Source: an uncultured Bacteroidota bacterium (lineage in GTDB: Bacteria > Bacteroidota > Bacteroidia > Chitinophagales > LD1). Taken from it: a stretch of 30,513 nt of DNA. Below, piece by piece: positions 6,156 through 13,834 of this stretch (positions are counted from its first letter, which is position 1; each line of letters starts with the position of its first letter). The notes below the pieces were generated by a model. That model was not told the DNA's origin, ran no database searches, and saw only the letters and a list, made by a program, of their open reading frames with translations. The position numbers and the translations under genes were made by a program. The stretch spans positions 1-30,513 of the forward strand of contig CALAYL010000034.1 in assembly GCA_937894725.1 (NCBI GenBank), given 5' to 3'.

Positions 6156-8546
6156 ATGAAAAAACTCAACTTAATAACCCTTGCAGTAGGTTGTAGTTTG
6201 TTTACCCTAAATCTAAAAGCGCAGTACAATCGAGTACTCAGTGCTAGCAATTTTGGTGGTGTAACAAATGTAAACTTTAATCCCGCCATAGCCGACAACA
6301 GGCTAAAATTCGACATGAACCTCATCACCTTTGGTATGAATGTCGAAAACAATTACATCGGCCTTAGCAATAAGACCATTTTAAAACCAAGTCGATTTGA
6401 AGAAGATAATTTTACCGATAAATATCTTCATGAAAGACTTAATGGCAAAACGAAAAAAGTATTGCTAAATCTAGATGCTCAATTACCACTATCATTCATG
6501 ATAGCATGGGGCAAAAACCGCTCTAACAAAAACGCACTTGCCATCACATCTAACTTTCACTCCCTCACTAATGTGGACAATGTAAGTGAAATTTTGGCTC
6601 GATCCGCCTATTTTGGGTTAGGAAACAAGGCAGACTCAATTACAGGCTTTAACTTTAAACAACTTACTGAAAAAAATCTGGCTGTAAAAAGTTTAAACTG
6701 GCTCGACATAGGTGCTACCTATTCGAGAGTGGTGTATGACAAAGGCGACCATTTTGTGAAAGTAGGAGGTACTATCAAAGTATTGATGGGTACAGCATCT
6801 GCTTATCTTTATTCAGACAATACAAACTACCAATTCAATAATTTTGACAGCTTAAATATTTACAATTCTGATTTCAGATTTGGTCATAACAAAGGGCTTG
6901 AAAATTTGACTTCTGGAGATGATGTATTGAGCAATGTAAGTAGTGCCTTGAAAAACGCAAAACTTTCTGCTGCACTGGATTTGGGTGCTGTGTATGAGTG
7001 GAGACCTAAACAAGAACAATACAAATACACTATGGATTGTAAAGAATGGTGGCAGCGAGAGCGCGACAAATATAAACTAGCTGTAGGATTTTCGGTAATG
7101 GACATTGGCGCTATTCGTTTCAATAAGTCTTCTAATGACCGTAACTTCCTTGCAGATATTCGCAATTGGGAAGTAAAAAAAGAACCTTGGAAAAATGTAG
7201 AGTCATTTGACTCGATTATTTCTGCAAAATTCGGAGCAGAAGATAGCACAACTACTTTCAATGTATGGTTGCCAACTCGATTTAATATCTATTTAGATTA
7301 TCACATTTGGAAAGGCTTTGGATTAAACTTGAGTACCACTATTTCGCCAGTAATGGCAAAAGCTAGAAACCAAGTGCACTACCCTACATCTGTGACATTA
7401 ACTCCAAAATATGACTACAAATGGGCGGGAGTATATGTGCCAATTTCATATGATGATTATGGCAATTTTAGCGCTGGAGCTGGATTGCGCCTAGGACCAT
7501 TATTTGTTAGCTCAGGTAATATTATTTCTTTGGCAGCTAAAAAATGGAGTTACAATTTCAATATCCAAGCGGGTCTAAAAATTACTATACCAAACAGTTT
7601 GCATAGAGATAAAGACAAAGATGGTGTATCAAATAAATATGATAAGTGCAAAAAAAGCAAAGGTACTTGCGAAACCAAAGGATGTTCTGATCGAGACAAT
7701 GATGGTATCGCTGATGATTTAGATGCTTGTCCAGATGTAGCAGGCCCTATCTACATGGCAGGTTGCCCTGATAGAGATGGAGATTCAATCGCAGATATGA
7801 ATGATTCTTGTCCAGATATTAAAGGTACATTAGCCATGAACGGTTGCCCAGATACTGATGGCGATGGTATAGCAGACAAAGATGATGCTTGCCCTACTGA
7901 AGCTGGTACTATTGCTATGAAAGGTTGCCCAGATAGAGACAATGATGGTGTAGCGGACAAAGATGATGCTTGCCCAGATGTACCTGGAGATAAAGAACAT
8001 GCTGGATGTCCAGACTCTGATGGTGATGGTATTTATGATAATTTAGACAAGTGTCCACGCGACAAAGGGCCTAAAGAAAATAATGGTTGTCCTTATGCAG
8101 ATACAGATGGAGATGGCATACTCGATAAAGACGATGCTTGCCCTAAAGTATTTGGGGTGAAAGAAAACAAAGGCTGCCCTGCTTTAGAGAAAAAAGAACT
8201 TGCTACCATAGATTTTGCATTCAAAAACCTATTGTTTGAAACAGGTAAAGACATAATCAAAACGTCATCTTATGTTTCATTAAATAGCCTTGCAAAACTA
8301 TTGGTAGATAAAGGATATGGCTTGAAAATAGAAGGCCACACAGATAGCCAAGGTGATGACGCCATGAATTTGGATCTATCTAATCGCAGAGCTAACGCGG
8401 TGAAAACTTATTTGATAAGCAAAGGAGTAGCAGGCACTAAGCTTTCTACATTTGGATATGGAGAAACACAACCAATAGCTGACAACAAAACAGCTGAAGG
8501 AAGACAGAAAAATAGACGTGTAGTGATGACGATTGATTTTAATTAA
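6156..8546 (+). CDS. DUF5723 / thrombospondin type 3 / OmpA family outer-membrane protein
   Basis: A 796-residue envelope protein in three parts. Residues 1-22 are a signal peptide (LITLAVGCSLFTLNLKA). About 23-480 form a beta-rich region opening with QYNRVLSASNFGGVTNVNFNPA, typical of Bacteroidota DUF5723 barrel-like domains. About 486-675 hold seven thrombospondin type 3 calcium-binding repeats of the form DxDxDGxxDxxDxC, alternating with GC-P segments. About 690-796 are an OmpA C-terminal domain with GHTDSQGDD and SNRRANAVKTYL, which binds peptidoglycan. The likely role is an outer-membrane protein fixed to the cell wall with a stiff calcium-loaded linker. It has its own terminator just downstream and so is probably monocistronic. 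Confidence 0.9.
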   Translation: MKKLNLITLAVGCSLFTLNLKAQYNRVLSASNFGGVTNVNFNPAIADNRLKFDMNLITFGMNVENNYIGLSNKTILKPSRFEEDNFTDKYLHERLNGKTKKVLLNLDAQLPLSFMIAWGKNRSNKNALAITSNFHSLTNVDNVSEILARSAYFGLGNKADSITGFNFKQLTEKNLAVKSLNWLDIGATYSRVVYDKGDHFVKVGGTIKVLMGTASAYLYSDNTNYQFNNFDSLNIYNSDFRFGHNKGLENLTSGDDVLSNVSSALKNAKLSAALDLGAVYEWRPKQEQYKYTMDCKEWWQRERDKYKLAVGFSVMDIGAIRFNKSSNDRNFLADIRNWEVKKEPWKNVESFDSIISAKFGAEDSTTTFNVWLPTRFNIYLDYHIWKGFGLNLSTTISPVMAKARNQVHYPTSVTLTPKYDYKWAGVYVPISYDDYGNFSAGAGLRLGPLFVSSGNIISLAAKKWSYNFNIQAGLKITIPNSLHRDKDKDGVSNKYDKCKKSKGTCETKGCSDRDNDGIADDLDACPDVAGPIYMAGCPDRDGDSIADMNDSCPDIKGTLAMNGCPDTDGDGIADKDDACPTEAGTIAMKGCPDRDNDGVADKDDACPDVPGDKEHAGCPDSDGDGIYDNLDKCPRDKGPKENNGCPYADTDGDGILDKDDACPKVFGVKENKGCPALEKKELATIDFAFKNLLFETGKDIIKTSSYVSLNSLAKLLVDKGYGLKIEGHTDSQGDDAMNLDLSNRRANAVKTYLISKGVAGTKLSTFGYGETQPIADNKTAEGRQKNRRVVMTIDFN

Positions 8547-8570
8547 TCCCATTCCACTTCAATATCCTAA

Positions 8571-8600
8571 AGCCCTCCAAGAAATTGGAGGGCTTTTTTT
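8571..8600 (+). terminator. Intrinsic terminator of the OmpA-family gene
   Basis: AGCCCTCCAA / TTGGAGGGCT form a perfect 10-bp stem with a GAAA tetraloop (8581-8584), followed by a run of seven T residues (8594-8600). It lies 25 nt after the stop codon. Confidence 0.92.
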
Positions 8601-8630
8601 ATACGATTGTTTTTAGGTAGGTTTGATGGT

Positions 8631-9674
8631 ATGAAAAATCTAAAATTAATAGCATGGAACATAGGATTGCTTTTCCTATTGCTATTAGGGTTAGAGTTTG
8701 TAGCTAGGCTATACGGATTAGTACCCGGTTATATAGCACCATCATGGTCAAACTTCAAACGTGTAGATTCGTTGATTGAGTACAATCATTTTTACACAAA
8801 TCAAGAAGGTTTTATCGTTGCAAATAAAGCTTATTTCGCTACGCAAAACATTGCTATAAATGAAAATGGGTTTAGAAATAAAGCATTTGAAACAATCGAC
8901 TCAAACAAAAGAAAAATCTTATTTATTGGTGATAGTTTCACGTGGGGATTATCTGCCGAACCATTGTCTAATTGCTTTGTCGAGAGAATAGGTAAAGACA
9001 GCACGCTGGAAGTTATCAATCTCGGCATTCCAGTAGCAGACCCCGCTCAGTACGATGCTTTAGCTAAAAAATACATTCCCATCCTCAAGCCTGATATGGC
9101 ATTCGTATGCCTCTACCTAGGCAATGATATGATGCCACAAGAAAGAAATATATCACCAAATAAGCCGCTTTACTATTTCACTAATGCAGGAGCTATGATG
9201 GCAAACGATGAAAAACGATTTTTCGCAAATGCGCAAGAGGCATACCAGTATTATGTGACCGAAAAATATGTTATACAACAACCAGAAAACGGGCTAGAAT
9301 ACATAGCAAAACATAGTGCTATCGCAGCAAAATTATTTGCTTTCAATGCGCAATGGAATGAAAAGGTAAAGCAAGAAAAGAGTTTTAAAGAAAGCCCCAT
9401 TACCGCCAATCACCTATTATCTATAGTTCAAATTTGCAAAGAAAACAATTGCAATTTCCATCTTGTCATCATACCTAGACTAGAAGATGCAGCACAATCT
9501 TCAGCATTTTTCAAACATAAATTTAGTAGCATTTTTAACGACACCTTACTCAGTGCGTATTGTTTTTTACCCACTTCATTTTCTAGCTCGTATTACACCC
9601 CAAACCCAGATGGGCATTTAAACAATTTAGGACATAAGGTCTTAGCTAATGAAATTCAAAAACGGATCAAGTAG
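8631..9674 (+). CDS. Membrane-anchored SGNH/GDSL hydrolase family protein
   Basis: The 347-residue protein has one N-terminal membrane helix (about residues 5-24), then an SGNH hydrolase domain facing the periplasm. Visible blocks are GDSFTWG with catalytic Ser102, the block II Gly in INLGIPVADP, GND in CLYLGNDM, and the C-terminal DGHLNNLGH with the likely catalytic Asp327/His329. The family includes esterases and O-acetyl transfer or removal enzymes acting on polysaccharides; the substrate is unknown. I chose the ATG at 8631 over an upstream TTG (8607), because it starts directly at the anchor helix. A TAGGTTTG at 8618-8625 resembles a -7 element but has no -33 partner. The 3' end overlaps the convergent lipase gene by 8 bp. 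Confidence 0.82.
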   Translation: MKNLKLIAWNIGLLFLLLLGLEFVARLYGLVPGYIAPSWSNFKRVDSLIEYNHFYTNQEGFIVANKAYFATQNIAINENGFRNKAFETIDSNKRKILFIGDSFTWGLSAEPLSNCFVERIGKDSTLEVINLGIPVADPAQYDALAKKYIPILKPDMAFVCLYLGNDMMPQERNISPNKPLYYFTNAGAMMANDEKRFFANAQEAYQYYVTEKYVIQQPENGLEYIAKHSAIAAKLFAFNAQWNEKVKQEKSFKESPITANHLLSIVQICKENNCNFHLVIIPRLEDAAQSSAFFKHKFSSIFNDTLLSAYCFLPTSFSSSYYTPNPDGHLNNLGHKVLANEIQKRIK

Positions 9675-10512
9675 TAGCCGCTAATCGGCCTTCCATCCAT
9701 AGCAACATCTCCGTCAAAACCTTGGTGCGGTCAGGCTCCGGCTCATTGTGTAGTTCATGAAAGTAACCTTCCCATGTCTTGTAGGTAGCAAGTGTTTGAT
9801 TCGTATTTTCAAAAAATTCTGCCGAACCTTCTGGTGATATGAGTTGGTCTTTAGTACCATGCATGATGAGTAGATAGTTGGAAAGTGAAGCTGCATGCTC
9901 AATCGCCCAATAACCGGCATCATAGGTTTCAAAAAAAGTACCCGCAGTAGCTTGATTGTGTACAAGTGGGTCTGCATCATAGGCTTTTACTACTGCCTTA
10001 TCTCGCGAAAGCATATTGGTGTCAAGATTTGCTTTTTCTGGAAAGGAAGGAAAAATATTGCGCATTACTTTGGCCAACATGATCTTAAACTTAGGCGGCT
10101 CAAATCCCAATTTCAACCAAGGTGCAGTAGCTATAGCTCCCGCTATATCTGGCTTTCTACGCAATAGATAGTTAAGTACGACATTACCACCCATGCTATG
10201 ACCCCAAAGAAAAAGTGGCATATTGGGTGCTATTTTTTGCGCTTCTACTAAAAGATTTTCAACACTATCCATTGTGGCATTGTAAGATGGCGAGTGTCCT
10301 CTTGGCCCTTCTGTTTTGCCGTGACCGAACTGGTCGATAGCTATTACTGAAAATCCTTTTTGATTAAAAAACCCTGCTGCTGCTGCATATCTACCGCCAT
10401 ACTCCGCAAACCCATGTACGATAGCCAACACGGCTTTGGGGTTTTCGACTGTCCATGCTTGTGCATATAATTTCTTTCCGTCTTGGGTCCATGTTAATTC
10501 GCTATGTGCCAT
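9667..10512 (-). CDS. Alpha/beta hydrolase, monoacylglycerol lipase-like
   Basis: The 281-residue protein belongs to the alpha/beta hydrolases of the monoglyceride lipase / lysophospholipase group (Hydrolase_4). It has the oxyanion segment IVHGFAEYGGRY, the nucleophile elbow GHSMGG with Ser106, Asp222 in HGTKDQLIS and His252 in YFHELHNEP. These features match monoacylglycerol lipases, which release fatty acid from monoglycerides. There is no signal peptide, so it is probably cytoplasmic or membrane-associated. The ATG at 10512 is preferred; the longer reading frame begins with a TTG at 10533. It is divergent from the EEP gene at 10641 and convergent with the SGNH hydrolase. Confidence 0.85.
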   Translation of the reverse strand: MAHSELTWTQDGKKLYAQAWTVENPKAVLAIVHGFAEYGGRYAAAAGFFNQKGFSVIAIDQFGHGKTEGPRGHSPSYNATMDSVENLLVEAQKIAPNMPLFLWGHSMGGNVVLNYLLRRKPDIAGAIATAPWLKLGFEPPKFKIMLAKVMRNIFPSFPEKANLDTNMLSRDKAVVKAYDADPLVHNQATAGTFFETYDAGYWAIEHAASLSNYLLIMHGTKDQLISPEGSAEFFENTNQTLATYKTWEGYFHELHNEPEPDRTKVLTEMLLWMEGRLAATT

Positions 10513-10640
10513 TGGTGTTTTTTTTAAAATCAAAATAAATAGTAATTTTAAAAATACACTTCTAATTCCAAAATCCTAGTAGCTAGTCAAAAATAAGCTT
10601 TACCAAAATTTCTTTATTTGTAAAGACAAAATTAAATAGA

Positions 10641-11699
10641 ATGAAAAAAATGCTGTATTTATTATTAATTCTGATTGCCATTCCTGCATTGTATGTAGGC
10701 ACACACCTTATCATCGGTTTCGCAACCAAATACCGTCCTGCTGAAATAGAAAGCATAGTAGCAGACTCTCCTTCTGCCGATGCCCTAAAATCCACTAGCG
10801 ATAGCACTTTCAGCTTGTTGATATGGAATGTGGGCTATGGTGGACTAGGCAAAGATGTAGATTTCTTTTATGATGGTGGCAAAATGGTCATCACGCCATT
10901 TGAACTAGTCGAAAAGTATGTAACAGGCATCTGTAGTCAGATTGAAGTCTTCAAAAATGCCGATTTTATCATGCTTCAAGAGGTAGATGTAAATAGCAAA
11001 CGTAGCCACGGCTTCAACATGGTAGAAGCGATCAAAAGTGTGGCAAGCACAGATTATGCAAGCTTTGCTACCAACTACAAAGTCCGCTATCTCCCTTTTC
11101 CCTGGACAGAACCGCTAGGCAAAATTCACAGTGGACTCCTCTCTTTGTCTAAACGCAAACCCATAGAAGTAAAGCGGATTGCTTTCCCTGGAATCACGGA
11201 TTTTCCACGCAAACTGTTTTATCTTGAACGCTGTATGCTCATTTCTCATTTCGCATTACAAAATGGGAAAGAACTTGTGGTGATCAATACGCACCTCGAA
11301 GCTTATGATGATGGTGGAGTTAAAAAACAACAGATGGCTGTGATGAAAAAATATGCAGAAGTAGAATATATAAAAGGCAACTATGTGGTGATAGGAGGCG
11401 ATTGGAATATTGCTCCACCAGATTTTGATGTGAAAAAATGGGAGAAAGAACCCGAAAATGACGCACTATATTTGATGAAAAACGACCCGAATTATATCAA
11501 AGATTGGCAGTATGTATATGATGGCAACACCCCTACCAATCGAAAAAATATTCGTCCGCTAGATGAAAAAACCTTTACTACGGTAATAGACTATTACCTT
11601 GTATCGCCAAACCTAGAAGTCGTTTCAATAGAGGGTATAAATGCTGGATTTGAATTTTCGGATCACAACCCTGTAAAAGCTACTCTGCGGTTGCGATAG
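10641..11699 (+). CDS. Endonuclease/exonuclease/phosphatase (EEP) family protein, membrane-anchored
   Basis: This 352-residue protein has an N-terminal hydrophobic helix (about residues 4-22) and then an EEP domain. Motifs are Asn63 in LLIWNVGYGG, Glu114 in MLQEVD, NTHLE (216-220), GGDWN with Asp254/Asn256, and the C-terminal SDHNPV with the catalytic Asp-His pair. Members cleave phosphodiester bonds in nucleic acids, inositol phosphates or sphingomyelin. The membrane anchor suggests an extracytoplasmic substrate, such as lipid or extracellular DNA, but the sequence does not tell which. hutH follows after 36 nt, so the two may share a transcript. Confidence 0.85.
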   Translation: MKKMLYLLLILIAIPALYVGTHLIIGFATKYRPAEIESIVADSPSADALKSTSDSTFSLLIWNVGYGGLGKDVDFFYDGGKMVITPFELVEKYVTGICSQIEVFKNADFIMLQEVDVNSKRSHGFNMVEAIKSVASTDYASFATNYKVRYLPFPWTEPLGKIHSGLLSLSKRKPIEVKRIAFPGITDFPRKLFYLERCMLISHFALQNGKELVVINTHLEAYDDGGVKKQQMAVMKKYAEVEYIKGNYVVIGGDWNIAPPDFDVKKWEKEPENDALYLMKNDPNYIKDWQYVYDGNTPTNRKNIRPLDEKTFTTVIDYYLVSPNLEVVSIEGINAGFEFSDHNPVKATLRLR

Positions 11700-11735
11700 G
11701 ATTTGTATTTTGCAGACCAAATAAAACCTACCCAC

Positions 11736-13229
11736 ATGTCAGCCATTTTTGAAATCTCAGATGCTCCATTGCGAATAGATGAGCTATCTAGTATTTTAGC
11801 AGAAAAGAAAAAACTGCGATTGAGCGAGAGTGTAATAGCAAAAGTAAAGCGAAACAGAGCATATCTCGAAAAAAAAATCAGCGATCCTAACCTCCGCTTT
11901 TATGGTATTAATACAGGCTTTGGGGCATTGTGTGATGTAGCTATAGCACCAAGTGACTTGACAGCACTTCAAGAAAATTTAGTCATGAGCCATGCCTGCG
12001 GTATGGGCGATGAAATAAAAGAAGAAGTAGTAAAGCTGATGCTACTACTCAAAATAAAAGGACTTTCGATGGGGCACTCAGGCGTACGAATCGAGCTTAT
12101 AGAAAGACTCATATGGCATTTCAACGAAAATATTTTGCCCGTAATATATGAAGTTGGCTCCCTAGGTGCATCGGGCGATTTAGCTCCCTTAGCGCATCTC
12201 AGTTTACCACTGATAGGCAAAGGCTGGGTACGGCATGAAGGTGTAAAAAGATCTAGCGAAGCGGTGCTGAGTGAGTTGCAGATATCGCCTTTGACATTGC
12301 AAGCCAAAGAGGGATTGGCCCTTCTCAATGGCACACAATTTATGGGTGCGTGGGGCTGCCATGCTATACTCGAAAGCACACGAGTGGAGCTCTTGGCGGA
12401 CTTTACAGCTGCGGCATCCATAGATGGATATGATGCACAAACAGCGCCATTTCACCCAGCCATACAACGCGTACGCAATCATCAAGGGCAAAAGGAATCG
12501 GCAGAAAATGTATTGCATTTTTTGACCAGAAGTCAAATTGCCGAACAGGCTAAAAACAATGTACAAGATCCCTACTCATTTAGGTGTGTACCACAGGTAC
12601 ATGGTGCAGTAAAAAGTGTAATAGCACACGTAAGGGAAGTTTTTGAGAAAGAAATAAATGCGGTGACGGACAATCCGCTTGTATTTGACGAAGAAGATTT
12701 AATCATCAGCGGGGGTAACTTTCACGGTGAACCCTTAGCGCTTGCACTAGATTATCTCACTATCGCTATGAGTGAATTGGCCTCAATTTCGGAGCGTAGA
12801 ACGTTTCAATTGACTTGTGGCAAACGGGGACTACCGCCCTTTTTAGTAAAAGAATCTGGTTTAAATAGTGGCTATATGATACCGCAATACACTGCTGCGG
12901 CCATTACGAGTATGAATAAACAATTAGCAACACCTGCATCGGTAGATAGTATCACCTCATCGGGAGGGCAAGAAGACCATGTGAGTATGGGTGCCAACGC
13001 TGCAGTAAAATGCTATAAGGTAGTTTACAATATCGAAAAAGTATTGGCCATAGAATGGATGTGTGCGGCTCAAGCTATCGACCTTAGAGCGCCATTAAAA
13101 AGTTCTCCCATAATAGAAAAAATAAAAACGGACTATCGCGCTATCATTCCATTTTATGAAAAAGACAGAGTCATATATCAAGACATACAGGACACCGTAG
13201 ATTTTATGCGAAGTATTCAAATTGGATAG
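11736..13229 (+). CDS. hutH: Histidine ammonia-lyase
   Basis: The 497-residue enzyme removes ammonia from L-histidine to give urocanate, the first step of histidine use. The MIO cofactor triad is Ala145-Ser146-Gly147 in GSLGASGDLAPL. The Ser-His pair in VMSHACGMG (His86) is the histidine-type selectivity motif, unlike the Phe-Leu of phenylalanine lyases. Tyr56 in FYGINTGFG and the C-terminal GGQEDHVSMG also fit. I chose the ATG at 11736; the longer frame starts at a TTG that would nearly abut the EEP stop codon. No hutU, hutI or hutG lies nearby, so the rest of the pathway must be elsewhere or absent. A tyrosine-lyase activity is less likely. Confidence 0.9.
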   Translation: MSAIFEISDAPLRIDELSSILAEKKKLRLSESVIAKVKRNRAYLEKKISDPNLRFYGINTGFGALCDVAIAPSDLTALQENLVMSHACGMGDEIKEEVVKLMLLLKIKGLSMGHSGVRIELIERLIWHFNENILPVIYEVGSLGASGDLAPLAHLSLPLIGKGWVRHEGVKRSSEAVLSELQISPLTLQAKEGLALLNGTQFMGAWGCHAILESTRVELLADFTAAASIDGYDAQTAPFHPAIQRVRNHQGQKESAENVLHFLTRSQIAEQAKNNVQDPYSFRCVPQVHGAVKSVIAHVREVFEKEINAVTDNPLVFDEEDLIISGGNFHGEPLALALDYLTIAMSELASISERRTFQLTCGKRGLPPFLVKESGLNSGYMIPQYTAAAITSMNKQLATPASVDSITSSGGQEDHVSMGANAAVKCYKVVYNIEKVLAIEWMCAAQAIDLRAPLKSSPIIEKIKTDYRAIIPFYEKDRVIYQDIQDTVDFMRSIQIG

Positions 13230-13291
13230 CTGATTGAAACATTTTGGTGCTAAATCCGTAGTAAGACGGACTAACCCCCAATAAATCAATT

Positions 13292-13828
13292 ATGCGGCTA
13301 TATAAACCATTTTTCGCATGGCTTTTTATCTCAATTTCATTTGCTAGCTGTGCGCAAACAAGTCCGTCATTGTCTATTGACACAGTGGGCATTCATGCTT
13401 ATTTTGAAAGACACACCATCAACCTAGATAAAGTAGAAAATATAAATCTTTATTATGCTATCTATAAATGGCGAAATACACCTTATGTACTGGGCGGCAA
13501 CTCAGAAAAAGGGATAGACTGCTCTAACCTAGTAAAGCGGATATATGAGGATGCTTATCAATCAAACCTCGATGGCAATGTAAATTCGTTGTTTCCAAGA
13601 TGTCATGTTTTAGAAGCAAAAGATATGGCTGCTGAAGGCGATTTGGTATTTTTTAAAATAAATAAAAATACCCCTTCGCATGTAGCTATCTACCTCCAAC
13701 ATGGCGTATTTGCTCACGCTACAGTACATGGTGGGGTAATGCTCAACAATGTAGAAGACAATTATTATGCCCGCTACTTTTATCAAGCAGCACGGCCCAC
13801 GGCAGATATTTTATTTTCGGAAAAATAA
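13292..13828 (+). CDS. NlpC/P60 family cell-wall hydrolase, probable lipoprotein
   Basis: A 178-residue protein with a signal sequence ending at a probable lipobox (FASC, Cys20). An NlpC/P60 domain covers about residues 50-170. The catalytic Cys77 is in KGIDCSNLV, the first His in SHVAIY (His130) and the second polar residue in FAHATVHGG. The segment AAEGDLVFF is also typical. These enzymes cut the D-Glu/diaminopimelate or nearby bonds in peptidoglycan stems. Attachment to a membrane by lipid would place it in the periplasm. It lies 62 nt after hutH and ends 6 bp from the convergent M16 peptidase gene. Confidence 0.87.
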   Translation: MRLYKPFFAWLFISISFASCAQTSPSLSIDTVGIHAYFERHTINLDKVENINLYYAIYKWRNTPYVLGGNSEKGIDCSNLVKRIYEDAYQSNLDGNVNSLFPRCHVLEAKDMAAEGDLVFFKINKNTPSHVAIYLQHGVFAHATVHGGVMLNNVEDNYYARYFYQAARPTADILFSEK

Positions 13829-13834
13829 GGTTAC

